DNA of 64,000 nt from RYN-230 sp963704995 (lineage in GTDB: Bacteria; Actinomycetota; Actinomycetes; Streptosporangiales; Streptosporangiaceae), in contig CAVPIM010000009.1 of assembly GCA_963704995.1 (NCBI GenBank), forward strand, positions 496,001 through 560,000, given 5' to 3'. A program made the position numbers and the translations under genes. Numbering within the stretch: position 1 is the first letter of the stretch; each line of letters starts with the position of its first letter. This document shows positions 8,791 to 17,559 of this stretch, piece after piece. The notes beneath the pieces are model-generated. The model worked only from the letters and a program-made list of their open reading frames with translations, had not been told where the DNA came from and ran no database searches.

Positions 8791-10017
8791 GGCCCGCCTC
8801 CGGTCATCCAGACCGAGACCTGGGACGGCTCCAGAGCCCGGCGCAGCACCTCGGTCAGGTCGGCGCGCACCGTGTCCAGGTTGACCGCGTCCTGCAGGCG
8901 GCTGGCGAACGCGTCCACCATCTGGTCCGCGTCGTAGCGGGCCCGGTTGAACCGCCGGTCCACGGCGCGCTGCACCCGGCGCCGCAGCGGGGTGAACAGC
9001 GCCGCGGCGGCCAGGGTGGACGCAGCCACCGCCCACGTCGAGGAGAACCGCAGCACCTGCGTGGCCAGCAGCACCAGCCCGGCGTAGATGCCCACCAGGA
9101 GCCCGGTGAGCAGGGCGTAGGCGAGGGTGCGGGAGATCAGCCGGTCGATGTCGAACAGCCGGTACTTCAGGATGCCCACGGCGATGCTGGCCGGGAGGGC
9201 GCACAGGCACAGGCTGGCGATCAGGCCGATCACCAGCGCCGGCAGACCGAGTACGGCCAGGATACGGAACGAGGCGATCAGCCCAATCAGGCTGGCCGAG
9301 GCGCCCGCGAGGAGCCACTTGAGCTGCTGGCGGCGCTCCCCCGCCGAACGCCGGAAGCTGAGGGCCTGCCCGGCCAGCGAGGCCAGCCAGCCCAGGAACA
9401 GCAGCAGGAGGAAGCCATCCTCGGCTGCCCCCCACCACGTGGCCCCGCCTGTCGGGTGGGCCAGCACCATCAGGTTCCCGCTCGCATCGACCCGGGTATC
9501 GTGCGCCACGATCGCGCCGACGGTGAACCACAGCGCGCCGGCGATCCACAGCACGGCGAGGGTGAGGTAAGGCCACAGCGCCCACCGCCAGCGCCCCGAC
9601 GGCAGCCTGCCGTCGGGGAAGAGCAGGATCATCAAGCCGATGGACGCGATGGCCGGGGCCCACCCGGTCTGGGCCAGCAGCGCCAGCCATCCGAGCGGCA
9701 GGTGCCCGGCGTGCAGGCGGTAGTCGGCCACCGCGTAGAAGCTGGCCGCCTCGCTCAGCGCGGCGAAGGCCGCCACGCCCAGGATGAGCCAGCCGATGGG
9801 ATTGCGCGGCCTCCGCCAGGCCAGCAGGGCAGCCCAGCGCCCAGAACGGGGCCGAGATCGTGAGCGGCATGGAGCCGCCGCTGGCCAGCAGGCTCTGGTG
9901 AGCCAGGCCCGCGAACGGCACCTCGATGACGATCAGCGCCAGAACCAGGCCGGCCACGACGAGCGCGGTGGCCGGGGAGGCCAGCCGCCACCCTCCCGGG
10001 ACTGGCTCCCCGGTCAC
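8787..10017 (-). CDS. 7TM sensor-kinase-like membrane protein, paralogue 3 (one-base frameshift)
   Basis: The GTG at 10017 overlaps the stop of paralogue 4 (GTGA). The first 60 or so codons (VTGEPVPGGWRLASP, then a membrane helix) are in one frame, and the rest (AWRRPRNPIGWLILGV onward) is in another. The switch lies near 9831, where GCGCTGGGCTGCCCTG needs one base less to read ALLAW. The span of 1231 bases equals 410 codons plus one, matching its intact siblings. The rest has all family landmarks, including LLFPDGRLPSGRWRW, FRRSAGERRQQLKWLL, DRRFNRARYDADQ and PSQVSVWM. It is either a sequencing indel or a recently inactivated copy; the intact GTGA junctions on both sides favour the former. 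Confidence 0.7.
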
Positions 10018-11228
10018 CGGGTACCGTCCCGGAGCCACACCGTGACGTGCGCGGGCTCCAGCGCCTGGTGCGTGACGCCGATCAGGTCGGCCCGCACGGC
10101 GGCCAGGTCCACGGCATCCTTGAGCCGGTCGCTGAACGCCGCGACGAGCGTGTCCGCGTCGTAGCGGGCCCGGTTGAAGCGCCGGTCCACGGTCCGCTGC
10201 ACCCGCCGCCGCACCGGGCTGAACAGCGCCGCCGCGGCCAGCGTCGACGCGGCCACCGCCACCGGCGAGGAGAACCGCAGCACCTGCGTGGCCAGCAGCA
10301 CCAGCCCCGCGTACACCCCCACCAGCAGCCCGGTCACCAGCGCGTAGGCCAGGGTCCGGGAGATGATCCGGTCGATGTCGTACAGCCGGTACTTCAGGAT
10401 CGCCACCCCGATGGACACCGGCAGCGCGGCAAATCCGAACCAGGCCAGGCTGGCCGCGACCTGCCAGGCGCCGGCCGGGAACGCCGAATGGGAGCCAACC
10501 AGAAGCGCGCTCGCAACGACGACGACGGCCCCGCTGGCCAGCCATTTCAGCTGCTGGCGGCGTTCGCCTGAGGACCGCCGCCAGCTGAGGATCTGGCGCC
10601 CGATGAAGGCCACGATGAACAGCAGGATGATGAGCTGCGTCGGCTTCGCGACCGCCCCGTACCAGCCGGACGCATTATCGGTGATCTTCAGCCCGCCGTT
10701 GGCGTCCACCTGGAAGGGACGCCCGATGACCGCCTGCGCGGTTGCCACCGCCAGGATGACCAGGCTGAACAGATAGACCCCGACGTAGGCCCACAGCGCA
10801 CCCCGCCACCATGCGGAGGACAGCTTCCCGTCCGGGAACAGCAACACGACCAGGCCTAGCAGTTCCAGCCCTGCGCCCCAGAGCTGGTTCAGCGCGATCG
10901 CGGCTACGCCGAGCGGAAGCTGGTGGTAGCCCAGGCGGTAGCGGAGCAGCGCGTATTCCGAGCTGTCTGTGGAGACGAGCAGGCACAGCGCTATGGCCAC
11001 GAGCAGCCAGCCCAGCGGGTTGGCAGGCTGGCGGCGCGCCACGAGGATGCCGACCAGGCCGCAGGGCAACCCGATCACCAGGGCGTTGAGGCTGTCGAAG
11101 CCAAGGTGAGAGAGGACGGCGAGCGGGGCCATGGCCAGCCCGGACAAGGCCAGCACCCCGGCCAGTCCCGCCAGCCAGGTTCTGGGCCAGCCGCCCCGCG
11201 GGCGCCACCCAGCCAGGGCCGCCGTCAC
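10014..11228 (-). CDS. 7TM sensor-kinase-like membrane protein, paralogue 4
   Basis: 404 residues; GTG at 11228 overlaps the TGA of paralogue 5. Landmarks: ARRQPANPLGWLLV, LLFPDGKLSSAWWRG, SWRRSSGERRQQLKWLA, LKYRLYDIDRIISRTLAY, VQRTVDRRFNRARYDAD and LEPAHVTVWL. The loop about residues 165-200 (VIGRPFQVDANGGLKITD) is unlike those of the other copies. A 279-base segment coding for the shared last helices and tail is almost identical to that of paralogue 5, although the rest of the two genes has diverged. No enzymatic domain. Probable membrane sensor or scaffold; role unknown. Confidence 0.75.
   Translation of the reverse strand: MTAALAGWRPRGGWPRTWLAGLAGVLALSGLAMAPLAVLSHLGFDSLNALVIGLPCGLVGILVARRQPANPLGWLLVAIALCLLVSTDSSEYALLRYRLGYHQLPLGVAAIALNQLWGAGLELLGLVVLLFPDGKLSSAWWRGALWAYVGVYLFSLVILAVATAQAVIGRPFQVDANGGLKITDNASGWYGAVAKPTQLIILLFIVAFIGRQILSWRRSSGERRQQLKWLASGAVVVVASALLVGSHSAFPAGAWQVAASLAWFGFAALPVSIGVAILKYRLYDIDRIISRTLAYALVTGLLVGVYAGLVLLATQVLRFSSPVAVAASTLAAAALFSPVRRRVQRTVDRRFNRARYDADTLVAAFSDRLKDAVDLAAVRADLIGVTHQALEPAHVTVWLRDGTR
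10152..10430. repeat. 279-bp near-identical segment, copy A (within paralogue 4)
   Basis: Aligned by eye base by base to 11363-11641: only two mismatches in 279 bases, with no gaps. Third codon positions are conserved too, whereas the flanking coding sequence differs widely. This is a signature of gene conversion or recent duplication of the module coding for the last two membrane helices and the DRRFNRARYDAD tail. Confidence 0.9.
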
Positions 11229-12418
11229 CGTTCACCATCCGCGAGCCAGACGGCCAGGTGGGCTGGTTCCAGCGCCGCGGCGGCCACCGCGATCAGGTCG
11301 GCCCGGACCTGAGGCAGCGCAACGGCGCCCGCGAGCCGGCTGGCGAAGGCTTCCACGGCGGCGTCCGCGTCGTAGCGGGCCCGGTTGAAGCGCCGGTCCA
11401 CGGTCCGCTGCACCCGCCGCCGCAGCGGGCTGAACAGCGCCGCCGCGGCCAGCGTCGACGCGGCCACCGCCACCGGCGAGGAGAACCGCAGCCCCTGCGT
11501 GGCCAGCAGCACCAGCCCCGCGTACACCCCCACCAGCAGCCCGGTCACCAGCGCGTAGGCCAGGGTCCGGGAGATGATCCGGTCGATGTCGTACAGCCGG
11601 TACTTCAGGATCGCCACCCCGATGGACACCGGCAGCGCGGCGAAGGCGAAGGCCGCCAGCTCCCAGAGCACCGAGGAGGAGGCCAGGGCCGGCACGACCG
11701 CGGCGCCGAACACCACGCCGCCGCTCATCAGCCACTTGAGCTGCTGGCGCCGCTCCCCGGAAGACCTCCGCCAGCTGGCCACCTGCCTCCCGATGGCGGC
11801 GAGCCAGGTCACGGCCAGGGTGACCAGGACCAGGAACGGCAGCACGTCGTGCACCCAGGCGGGCACCCAGGCCTGGATGGCCAGGGTGCCCTGGGTCGTG
11901 ACCCTGAATTGATGACGGGCCGCGGCACCGATGATTTCCGCGTCGCTCTCGCCCAGGCTCAGCAGGCCGGCCCCGGCGGCGGCCCACACGATCCATCTCC
12001 ACCGCCGCGACGGCAGGTGACCGTCCGGGAACAGGAGAAGGACCAGCGGGAACAAGACGATGGGGCTGATCCACAGCGGCTGGGCCAGGAAAGCCGCCGG
12101 GCCCGCCCACCGGGCCCCGAGCGAGGCATAGAACGCGCTGTAGTCCGCGGCGTTGAGGCCGACCGGATAGAGCAGGGACGCGGCCAGCAGCAGCCAGCCG
12201 ATCGGGTTGCCCGGCTGATGCCACGCGACCAGGAGACCCACGACCGCCGTGGCGACGATCATGGACAGCAGCGCGAGGCCGGCCAGCAGGTCCCCCACCG
12301 AGCGGATTGCGCCGGACGGCACCAGCAGGGTGCCGATCAGCGTGGCCAGGACCGCGGCGGCCAGGATCACCGCGGTGGGCCGGGGCGGCGGGCGCCGCCG
12401 GGCCAGGGTGAGCGTCAT
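11225..12418 (-). CDS. 7TM sensor-kinase-like membrane protein, paralogue 5 (first of five)
   Basis: 397 residues. The ATG at 12418 overlaps the TGA of the oxidoreductase gene (ATGA), so the paralogue string is coupled to that enzyme. Landmarks: AWHQPGNPIGWLLLAASLL, LLFPDGHLPSRRWRW, SWRRSSGERRQQLKWLM, YRLYDIDRIISRTLAY, DRRFNRARYDADAAVEAF and LEPAHLAVWLADG. The external loop near residues 180-215 (ARHQFRVTTQGTLAIQAW) is its own. As in the other copies, there is no kinase domain behind the tail. Confidence 0.75.
   Translation of the reverse strand: MTLTLARRRPPPRPTAVILAAAVLATLIGTLLVPSGAIRSVGDLLAGLALLSMIVATAVVGLLVAWHQPGNPIGWLLLAASLLYPVGLNAADYSAFYASLGARWAGPAAFLAQPLWISPIVLFPLVLLLFPDGHLPSRRWRWIVWAAAGAGLLSLGESDAEIIGAAARHQFRVTTQGTLAIQAWVPAWVHDVLPFLVLVTLAVTWLAAIGRQVASWRRSSGERRQQLKWLMSGGVVFGAAVVPALASSSVLWELAAFAFAALPVSIGVAILKYRLYDIDRIISRTLAYALVTGLLVGVYAGLVLLATQGLRFSSPVAVAASTLAAAALFSPLRRRVQRTVDRRFNRARYDADAAVEAFASRLAGAVALPQVRADLIAVAAAALEPAHLAVWLADGER
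11363..11641. repeat. 279-bp near-identical segment, copy B (within paralogue 5)
   Basis: Partner of 10152-10430, with two substitutions (G for C and C for A on the plus strand). The paralogues 1-3 carry recognisably related but clearly diverged DNA at the same place. Confidence 0.9.
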
Positions 12419-13908
12419 GCCGCGGCCCCGGTGGTGGCGACCGGGCTGAGCCGGGCGGGCCCCAGGTCCGGCGGGCGGCGGATGCCGAACACGTCGCGCA
12501 GCGCGGTCAGCGCGGCCAGCTCGCCGCACCGGCCGTGCACGCCGGGCAGCGGCGGGGTGGACGAGGAGCACAGGTACAAGCCGGGGACCGGGATGCGGTA
12601 GGGGTTCCACCGGGCCACCGGGCGGAACACGGTCTGCCGGATGTCCTGCAGGCCGGCGGCGATGTCGCCGCCCACGTAGTTCGGGTTCCGCGTTTCCTCG
12701 TCGGCGGCGGTCAGCGTGTGCCGGGCCAGGATCAGGTCCCGGAAGCCGGGCGCGAAGCGCTCGATCTGCGCCTCGATGCGGCCGGTCATGTCCACTGTCG
12801 ATCCCGGGGGCACGTGGCAGTACGTCCAGAGCGTGTGACAGCCCGCGGGTGCCCGGGTCGGGTCGGTCACGCCCGGCTGGGTGACCAGGACGTACGGGGC
12901 GTCCGGATGGTGCCCCTCGGCGACCTGCACCTCAGCCGCCGCGATCTCCTCGTACGTTCCGCCGAGGTGCAGCGTCCCGGCCCGGCGGCACGCCTCGTTC
13001 GCCCACGGCACCGGGCCGGACAGGGCGAAGTCGGCCTTGCAGACACCGGCGCCGTAGCGGAACCGCCGGAGGGCGTGCCGGTAGCGGGGCGGCAGCCGGT
13101 CGCCGGCGATCGACAGCAGCCCCCGCGGTGCGACGTCGAGCAGGACGGCCCGGGCCGGGGGAAGCTCGGTGAGCGAGCGCACCCACCGGCCGGTCTCGAT
13201 GGTCCCGCCCGCCGCGACGACCGCCTCAGCCATGGCGTCCGTGATCCGGGCGCTGCCGCCTTCGGCCACCGGCCAGCCCACCGCGTGGGCCAGGCCGGTG
13301 AGCATGAGGCCGACCGCGCCGGTCGGCCGCGTGGTGAGCGGCATCATGCCGTGCGCGGCGGCGCCGGCGAACAGGGCCCGCGCCTCGGGGGTGCGGAAGC
13401 GGCGCGCGACCCCGGCCGCCGATCGCAGGCCGTTCACCCCGAACACGGCCAGCCCGGCACTCAGCTGCGGCGGCGGCCGCCGGATGGGGGACAGCAGCAG
13501 GTCGGTCACCGCGCCGCAGTCACGGACCAGCGGGCCCAGCAGACGGCGGTAGGCGGCCGCGTCGCGGCCGAGCCGCTCGGCGGTCGCGTCCACGGACCCG
13601 GTGACTACCGCCGCGCGCCCGCCGTCCAGCGGCTGGGCGAACACCACGTCGGAGCCGGTCAGCCGGACGCCGCGCGCGGCCAGATCGAAGCGCCGGAAGA
13701 ACGGTGAGGCCACCGCCAGCGGATGCGCGGCCGAGCAGACGTCGTGCCGGAATCCGGGAAGGGTGAGTTCCTCGGTCCGGCATCCCCCGCCGATCGCAGG
13801 ACTGCCCTCGATGACGAGGACGCGCAGGCCGGCCGCGCTGAGCGTGACCGCGGCGGCCAGGCCGTTCGGCCCGCTGCCGACCACCACGGCGTCAGGATCA
13901 CCTGGCAT
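12415..13908 (-). CDS. FAD-dependent oxidoreductase, phytoene-desaturase/amine-oxidase fold
   Basis: 497 residues. The N-terminal dinucleotide-binding motif VVVGSGPNGLAAAVTLSAAG is followed by LVIEGSPAIGGGCRT, as in CrtI-type flavoproteins. Near the C-terminus, VPGLYLCSSSTPPLPGVHGRCGELAA is the second FAD-contacting motif of this superfamily (PYROXD2-like or carotenoid dehydrogenase-like). No carotenoid genes lie nearby, so a carotenoid role is not supported and the substrate is unknown. It is coupled to the first sensor paralogue through ATGA and follows the partner-switch genes, so it is probably expressed with them. Whether it makes a signal or a membrane redox product for the sensors is speculation. 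Confidence 0.85.
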   Translation of the reverse strand: MPGDPDAVVVGSGPNGLAAAVTLSAAGLRVLVIEGSPAIGGGCRTEELTLPGFRHDVCSAAHPLAVASPFFRRFDLAARGVRLTGSDVVFAQPLDGGRAAVVTGSVDATAERLGRDAAAYRRLLGPLVRDCGAVTDLLLSPIRRPPPQLSAGLAVFGVNGLRSAAGVARRFRTPEARALFAGAAAHGMMPLTTRPTGAVGLMLTGLAHAVGWPVAEGGSARITDAMAEAVVAAGGTIETGRWVRSLTELPPARAVLLDVAPRGLLSIAGDRLPPRYRHALRRFRYGAGVCKADFALSGPVPWANEACRRAGTLHLGGTYEEIAAAEVQVAEGHHPDAPYVLVTQPGVTDPTRAPAGCHTLWTYCHVPPGSTVDMTGRIEAQIERFAPGFRDLILARHTLTAADEETRNPNYVGGDIAAGLQDIRQTVFRPVARWNPYRIPVPGLYLCSSSTPPLPGVHGRCGELAALTALRDVFGIRRPPDLGPARLSPVATTGAAA

Positions 13909-13935
13909 GCTCGTCCCCCCGGTAACCGGCGCGGG

Positions 13936-14730
13936 TCAGCCGCGGCGCCGGCGCAGCGCCGTCACCGGGGCGGCCAGGGTCTGCAGCACGCTGCGCACCA
14001 TGGAGTTGTGCCAGACATTGCTGGCGTGGCGCCACTGGCGGCTGCTGTCCACGCACACGGTGCGGGTGGTCACCGTGAGGTCGGGGGCGCCGAGGCGACG
14101 GCCGAGGGCGGTCAGCGTCTCGGCCCAGAACACGTCTTCCTTGCGGTGCCCGCCGAACGTCATGGCCATCTCGTACAGCGGGTCGTTCGCGCGCATCAGC
14201 ACCTGGGCCTGGACCAGGGTGCCGTCCGGGCCGCCTTCCGCGGAGAACGTGATCCAGCCGGCGAACATGTGCCCCTGCGGGGTCATCAGCGTGAACGACT
14301 CCTCGTCCGCGTAGAGCACGAACACGCCGGTGGACAGCTTGACCCCGCCGCCGATGGCCAGGTCGAGGAGGGCCACGTCACCCGGGCTGATGCCGGTGAG
14401 CGCGCCGGCGAAGCGGTTCCCGGCCGGCCAGAACTCCGGGAAGTGGGCCTTCCAGGTGCTGATGGCCTGCTCCGGGGAGACCGCGGTGCCCACCGCCAGC
14501 CGGTAGGTCTTCTGCCACATCTTGCCGAAGCCCTGCACGGGACCGGTCAGCCAGCGGCCGGCCACGTTGGTCCCCCGCACGCCGTCCCGCTGCACCACGT
14601 CGAGCCGGTCCACCTTGGCCGCCCAGCGGCCCGCGTCGTTCCGCGGCGCCACACCGGCGCCCGCTTCCCGGACGCTCAGCTCGATCTGCTCTGCGGAACG
14701 TACCCGCTCCGGCCCCGTCGCCTCAGTCAT
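13936..14730 (-). CDS. Uncharacterised conserved protein in the signalling operon
   Basis: 264 residues from the ATG at 14730, which has AGGAGG five bases upstream. No signal peptide or membrane helix. The middle part, VFVLYADEESFTLMTPQGHMFAGWITFSAEGG then VQAQVLMRANDPLYEMAMTF, looks like an alternating beta-sheet fold of the SRPBCC or DUF1990 kind, but I see no diagnostic motif. It lies 10 bases after a STAS gene and 27 bases before the FAD oxidoreductase, so it shares their transcript. A lipid- or ligand-binding role is only a guess. Confidence 0.6.
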   Translation of the reverse strand: MTEATGPERVRSAEQIELSVREAGAGVAPRNDAGRWAAKVDRLDVVQRDGVRGTNVAGRWLTGPVQGFGKMWQKTYRLAVGTAVSPEQAISTWKAHFPEFWPAGNRFAGALTGISPGDVALLDLAIGGGVKLSTGVFVLYADEESFTLMTPQGHMFAGWITFSAEGGPDGTLVQAQVLMRANDPLYEMAMTFGGHRKEDVFWAETLTALGRRLGAPDLTVTTRTVCVDSSRQWRHASNVWHNSMVRSVLQTLAAPVTALRRRRG

Positions 14731-14740
14731 GTCGGCCTCC

Positions 14741-15097
14741 TCAGGTCGCCGCACCGACCAGCGCCGATGCCTCGTCGTCGTAGATGGTGATCGCCTCGTC
14801 GAGGCGGGTGAGCTCGAAGATCTCGCGGTAGTGCTCGCTCAGCCCGTACGCGGCCAGCTGCTGCCGCTGGCGGTTGGCCCGGACCAGCAGGGTCACGAGC
14901 ATCCCGATGCCCCCGCTGTTCATGTACTCCAGCCCGGCGAAGTTGAGCACGAGCCGGCTGGCCCGCAGCCCGCCCGCTTCCTCGTACGCCGACATCAGGA
15001 CCGGCTCGCAGGCCGCGGTGACCTCCCCTTTGATGTCCACGACCGCCACCTCGCCGCCGAGGTGCCGGACGTCCATCGTGACCCTGGGTCCATCCAT
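14741..15097 (-). CDS. STAS-domain anti-sigma-factor antagonist (RsbV/SpoIIAA-like), copy 1
   Basis: 118 residues, a single STAS domain. The switch serine is probably Ser61 in EYMNSGGIGMLV, the position phosphorylated in SpoIIAA and RsbV. Unphosphorylated antagonists bind the RsbW-type kinase and free its partner. The C-terminal segment YGLSEHYREIFELTRLDEAI is almost the same as in the second STAS protein encoded just upstream, so the two probably arose by duplication and may share the kinase encoded at 15535-16056. Confidence 0.88.
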   Translation of the reverse strand: MDGPRVTMDVRHLGGEVAVVDIKGEVTAACEPVLMSAYEEAGGLRASRLVLNFAGLEYMNSGGIGMLVTLLVRANRQRQQLAAYGLSEHYREIFELTRLDEAITIYDDEASALVGAAT

Positions 15098-15188
15098 TCC
15101 GAGTTCCCCTCCCCTTGCCCGCAGGGCGCTGCCGCGCCTGCGGGTCGCTGCTGTGCGCGGGCTGGCGCGCCCGCCAGCCCCGGTACCG

Positions 15189-15566
15189 TCAGGCGGCCGG
15201 GCCGGCCAGCTGGCTCACCGCCGCGTCGAGGTCGCCGAAGACCTCGATGAAATCCGACAGCCGGGTGATATCGAAGATCTCCCGGTAGTGCTCGGACAAG
15301 CCGCTCGCGACCACCTTGCGGCGCTCGGCCCGGGCCCGGGCGAGCACGCTCACGATCAGCGCGATCCCGGTCGAGTTGATGTAGCCGACCCGGGCGAAGT
15401 CCAGGACCACGGTGCCCGGTTCCCCGCCACCGACCGCCTGCTCGTAAGCGGCGTTGAGCACGCCTGCCGCGCGGCCGTCTACCTCGCCGGCCAGCTCGAT
15501 GACGGCCGCGCCGCCCACCGCGTGCACGGCTGCCTCACAGTTCTTGTTCATGGCCGCTTCCTTCAT
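15189..15566 (-). CDS. STAS-domain anti-sigma-factor antagonist, copy 2
   Basis: 125 residues; start ATG at 15566 has GGAGG five bases upstream (a second ATG at 15551 is possible). It overlaps the end of the kinase gene by 32 bases. The phospho-site region is GYINSTGIALIV, with Ser65 and Thr66 as candidates. The tail SGLSEHYREIFDITRLSDFI mirrors copy 1. Its overlap with an RsbW-like gene makes it the cognate antagonist in a partner-switch module. Confidence 0.88.
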   Translation of the reverse strand: MKEAAMNKNCEAAVHAVGGAAVIELAGEVDGRAAGVLNAAYEQAVGGGEPGTVVLDFARVGYINSTGIALIVSVLARARAERRKVVASGLSEHYREIFDITRLSDFIEVFGDLDAAVSQLAGPAA

Positions 15567-16056
15567 CGCCGCCTCCTTCAGGTCCCCCGGCCATGCGGCC
15601 CGGCGTCGCGCCGGCGGCCCGCATGGTGAGCTGGATGGTGCGCCGGGGGCCGTCCGTGCGCACCTGCATGGCGTCCACCATGTTCCGGATGAGGAACAGC
15701 CCCCACCCGCGCGCCCGCTGCTCGCCTTCCAGCTTCAGGGCAAGGTCCGGTTCTTCCGCCGGCCCGGGCGGGGCGTGCTCCCCGCCCAGGTCGGTGATGG
15801 CCACGATGATGTCGTCGCCTTCCTGGATGACCTCGACGTCCACCGGGATGTCCGGCTGGCCCCGGTTACCGTGCTCGATCGCGTTCATGGTCGCCTCGGC
15901 CACGGCGGTCTTCAGCCGTTCCAGCCGGGCCGGCGGCAGCCCGCTGGCCGCCACGGCCTCGGCCACGCGGGCCAGCGCCAGGCGCTCGTTACCCGGCTCG
16001 CTGGCCACCGCGAACGCGGCGAGCCGCCGGGGGGCTGGCCGGGCTACCGAGGTCAT
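15535..16056 (-). CDS. RsbW/SpoIIAB-like serine-protein kinase (HATPase_c)
   Basis: 173 residues from the ATG at 16056, whose A is the last base of the phosphatase TGA on this strand (TGATG). GHKL ATPase boxes: N-box EATMNAIEHGNRG, G1 ITDLGGEHAPPG and G2 ARGWGLFLIRNMVDAM. Proteins of this type phosphorylate STAS antagonists and hold sigma factors or other targets inactive. No sigma factor gene is in this string, so the client of the switch may be the membrane paralogues, the oxidoreductase or a distant sigma factor; that is open. Confidence 0.9.
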   Translation of the reverse strand: MTSVARPAPRRLAAFAVASEPGNERLALARVAEAVAASGLPPARLERLKTAVAEATMNAIEHGNRGQPDIPVDVEVIQEGDDIIVAITDLGGEHAPPGPAEEPDLALKLEGEQRARGWGLFLIRNMVDAMQVRTDGPRRTIQLTMRAAGATPGRMAGGPEGGGDEGSGHEQEL

Positions 16057-17396
16057 CAGGCGCCTCCCGCGTACCGGGCCGACATGCTCCGCTCCAGGCA
16101 CACCAGGGTGATGTCGTCTTCCTGCTCGGCCTCCGGCCCGGTGAACGCGGCGAGCTCGGTGAGGCACAGGTCGATCAGTTCCTCACCGGACGGTCCCCGG
16201 CCGGCCAGCTCGGCGACCCGCGGGAAGCCGAACATCTCCCGGTCCGGCGCGTGCGCCTCGGCCAGCCCGTCGCTGTGCAGCAGCGCGCAGTCCCCCGGCT
16301 CGAACTGGAAGGTCTTCTCCTCGTAGTCCATGCCGGGCATCAGGCCCAGAGGCATGCCCCGCGCCCGCAGCTCGGCCACGCCGCCCGCGGTGCGCACGTA
16401 CGGCACATCGTGGCCGGCGTTGGCGAACTCAACCTTGCCGCTCACCGGGTCCAGCACCAGGGCCAGGCATGTGACGAACATGTGCGCCGGGATGTCCGCG
16501 CAGAGCAGGTCGTTCACGTGGGCGAGCACCGCGCCGGGCGAGACCAGCCGCGGCGCGGCCCCGCGCAGCAGCGCGTGCGTGCTGGCCATCACCAGGGCCG
16601 CGGGCACTCCCTTGTCGGTGACGTCGCCGACCACGAACATGACCCGGCCGTCCGGCAGCGGGATGAAGTCGTAGAAGTCCCCGCCCACGGTGCGGGCGGG
16701 CCGGTAGAACGCGGCCACATGCCAGCTGGGCAGGTCGGGCACGGCCTTGGGCAGGAACTGCTGCTGGATGATCTGGGCGATCTTCAGCTCCTGCTCGATC
16801 CGCTCCCGGTTGCGGGCTTCGGCCTCCTGCTGGCGGACCAGCTGGCCGACCCGCATGGCGGGGGCCGCGTACCCGGCGAGCGCGTTCAGCAGCCGCCGGT
16901 CCTCGGAGGAGTAGTCCCGTTCCGACAGCCGCGGCCCCAGGTTGATCAGCCCGATCAGGCTGCCCGAGGAGATCAGCGGGACGGTCAGCACCACCCCCGC
17001 GTCTTTCATCGCGGCCAGGGCGGCGGAATCGAGTTCGAGACCGCGGACGTCCACCGCGCCGGCCGCACTGAGCAGGTAACCGACCAGCGGGTCGTTGGAC
17101 GCCAGCTCGATCCCCGGTCCCGCCCGCACCGGGCCGGGCACCGGGACCGGGACCGCCGCCGGCGGGGCCGGCTGGCTCCGCCAGCCGCGGCGCCAGCCCC
17201 GGGGCCGGGCGGTGTCCTGCGGCCCGGGTGCGGCGCCGCCGGACGCTGGCGAGGCGGCGGCGGGGGTACCCGCCGGGTCTCCCCGCCCCGGGCCGGCGCC
17301 GGGGCCGGCCGCGGTGCCCGCCCGGTCCGCGGCCGGTACCTCGGCGACGGTGGCGCCCCCCTTGCCGCCGCTGGTCCGTTCCAGCCCTTGTGCCAT
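16056..17396 (-). CDS. GAF-domain SpoIIE/RsbU-type PP2C phosphatase
   Basis: 446 residues. The first 90 residues are Pro/Ala/Gly-rich and disordered. Residues about 95-195 form a GAF-like sensor domain (LVGYLLSAAGAVDV, LTVPLISSGSLIGLINLG, LLNALAGYAAPAM). A helical linker, QEAEARNRERIEQELKIAQ, precedes the phosphatase domain with TVGGDFYDFIPLPDG, VVGDVTDKGVPAAL, NAGHDVPYV, LLHSDGLAEAH and QEDDITLVCLE, all metal and active-site motifs of SpoIIE phosphatases. It heads the leftward string and would dephosphorylate the two STAS proteins encoded downstream. The promoter must lie in the 163-base gap before the divergent SARP gene. Confidence 0.9.
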   Translation of the reverse strand: MAQGLERTSGGKGGATVAEVPAADRAGTAAGPGAGPGRGDPAGTPAAASPASGGAAPGPQDTARPRGWRRGWRSQPAPPAAVPVPVPGPVRAGPGIELASNDPLVGYLLSAAGAVDVRGLELDSAALAAMKDAGVVLTVPLISSGSLIGLINLGPRLSERDYSSEDRRLLNALAGYAAPAMRVGQLVRQQEAEARNRERIEQELKIAQIIQQQFLPKAVPDLPSWHVAAFYRPARTVGGDFYDFIPLPDGRVMFVVGDVTDKGVPAALVMASTHALLRGAAPRLVSPGAVLAHVNDLLCADIPAHMFVTCLALVLDPVSGKVEFANAGHDVPYVRTAGGVAELRARGMPLGLMPGMDYEEKTFQFEPGDCALLHSDGLAEAHAPDREMFGFPRVAELAGRGPSGEELIDLCLTELAAFTGPEAEQEDDITLVCLERSMSARYAGGA

Positions 17397-17559
17397 GGCA
17401 CGCTCCGTGTCCGTCCCGCTTGTCCAAGCTCAGGGCCAGCTTAGGGAGATGGCGATACGAGATCGTTACGGCAAGTCCGCGGCGCAGGGAGAATTTCACG
17501 CTGCTGCGTTACGGTGGCTCCGGGAACTCGTGCGGGCAGCACGTGGGGGGAGTAGAGGC

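Noticed and set aside
7564..10545. A continuous 993-codon minus-strand frame
   Set aside because: It fuses parts of three paralogues in mixed frames. Only its last 408 codons (paralogue 2) and a short N-terminal part of paralogue 3 are real coding sequence.
17464..17514. SARP-type direct repeats CGTTACGG at 17464 and 17507
   Set aside because: The 43-base spacing does not fit the 11- or 22-base period of SARP sites.
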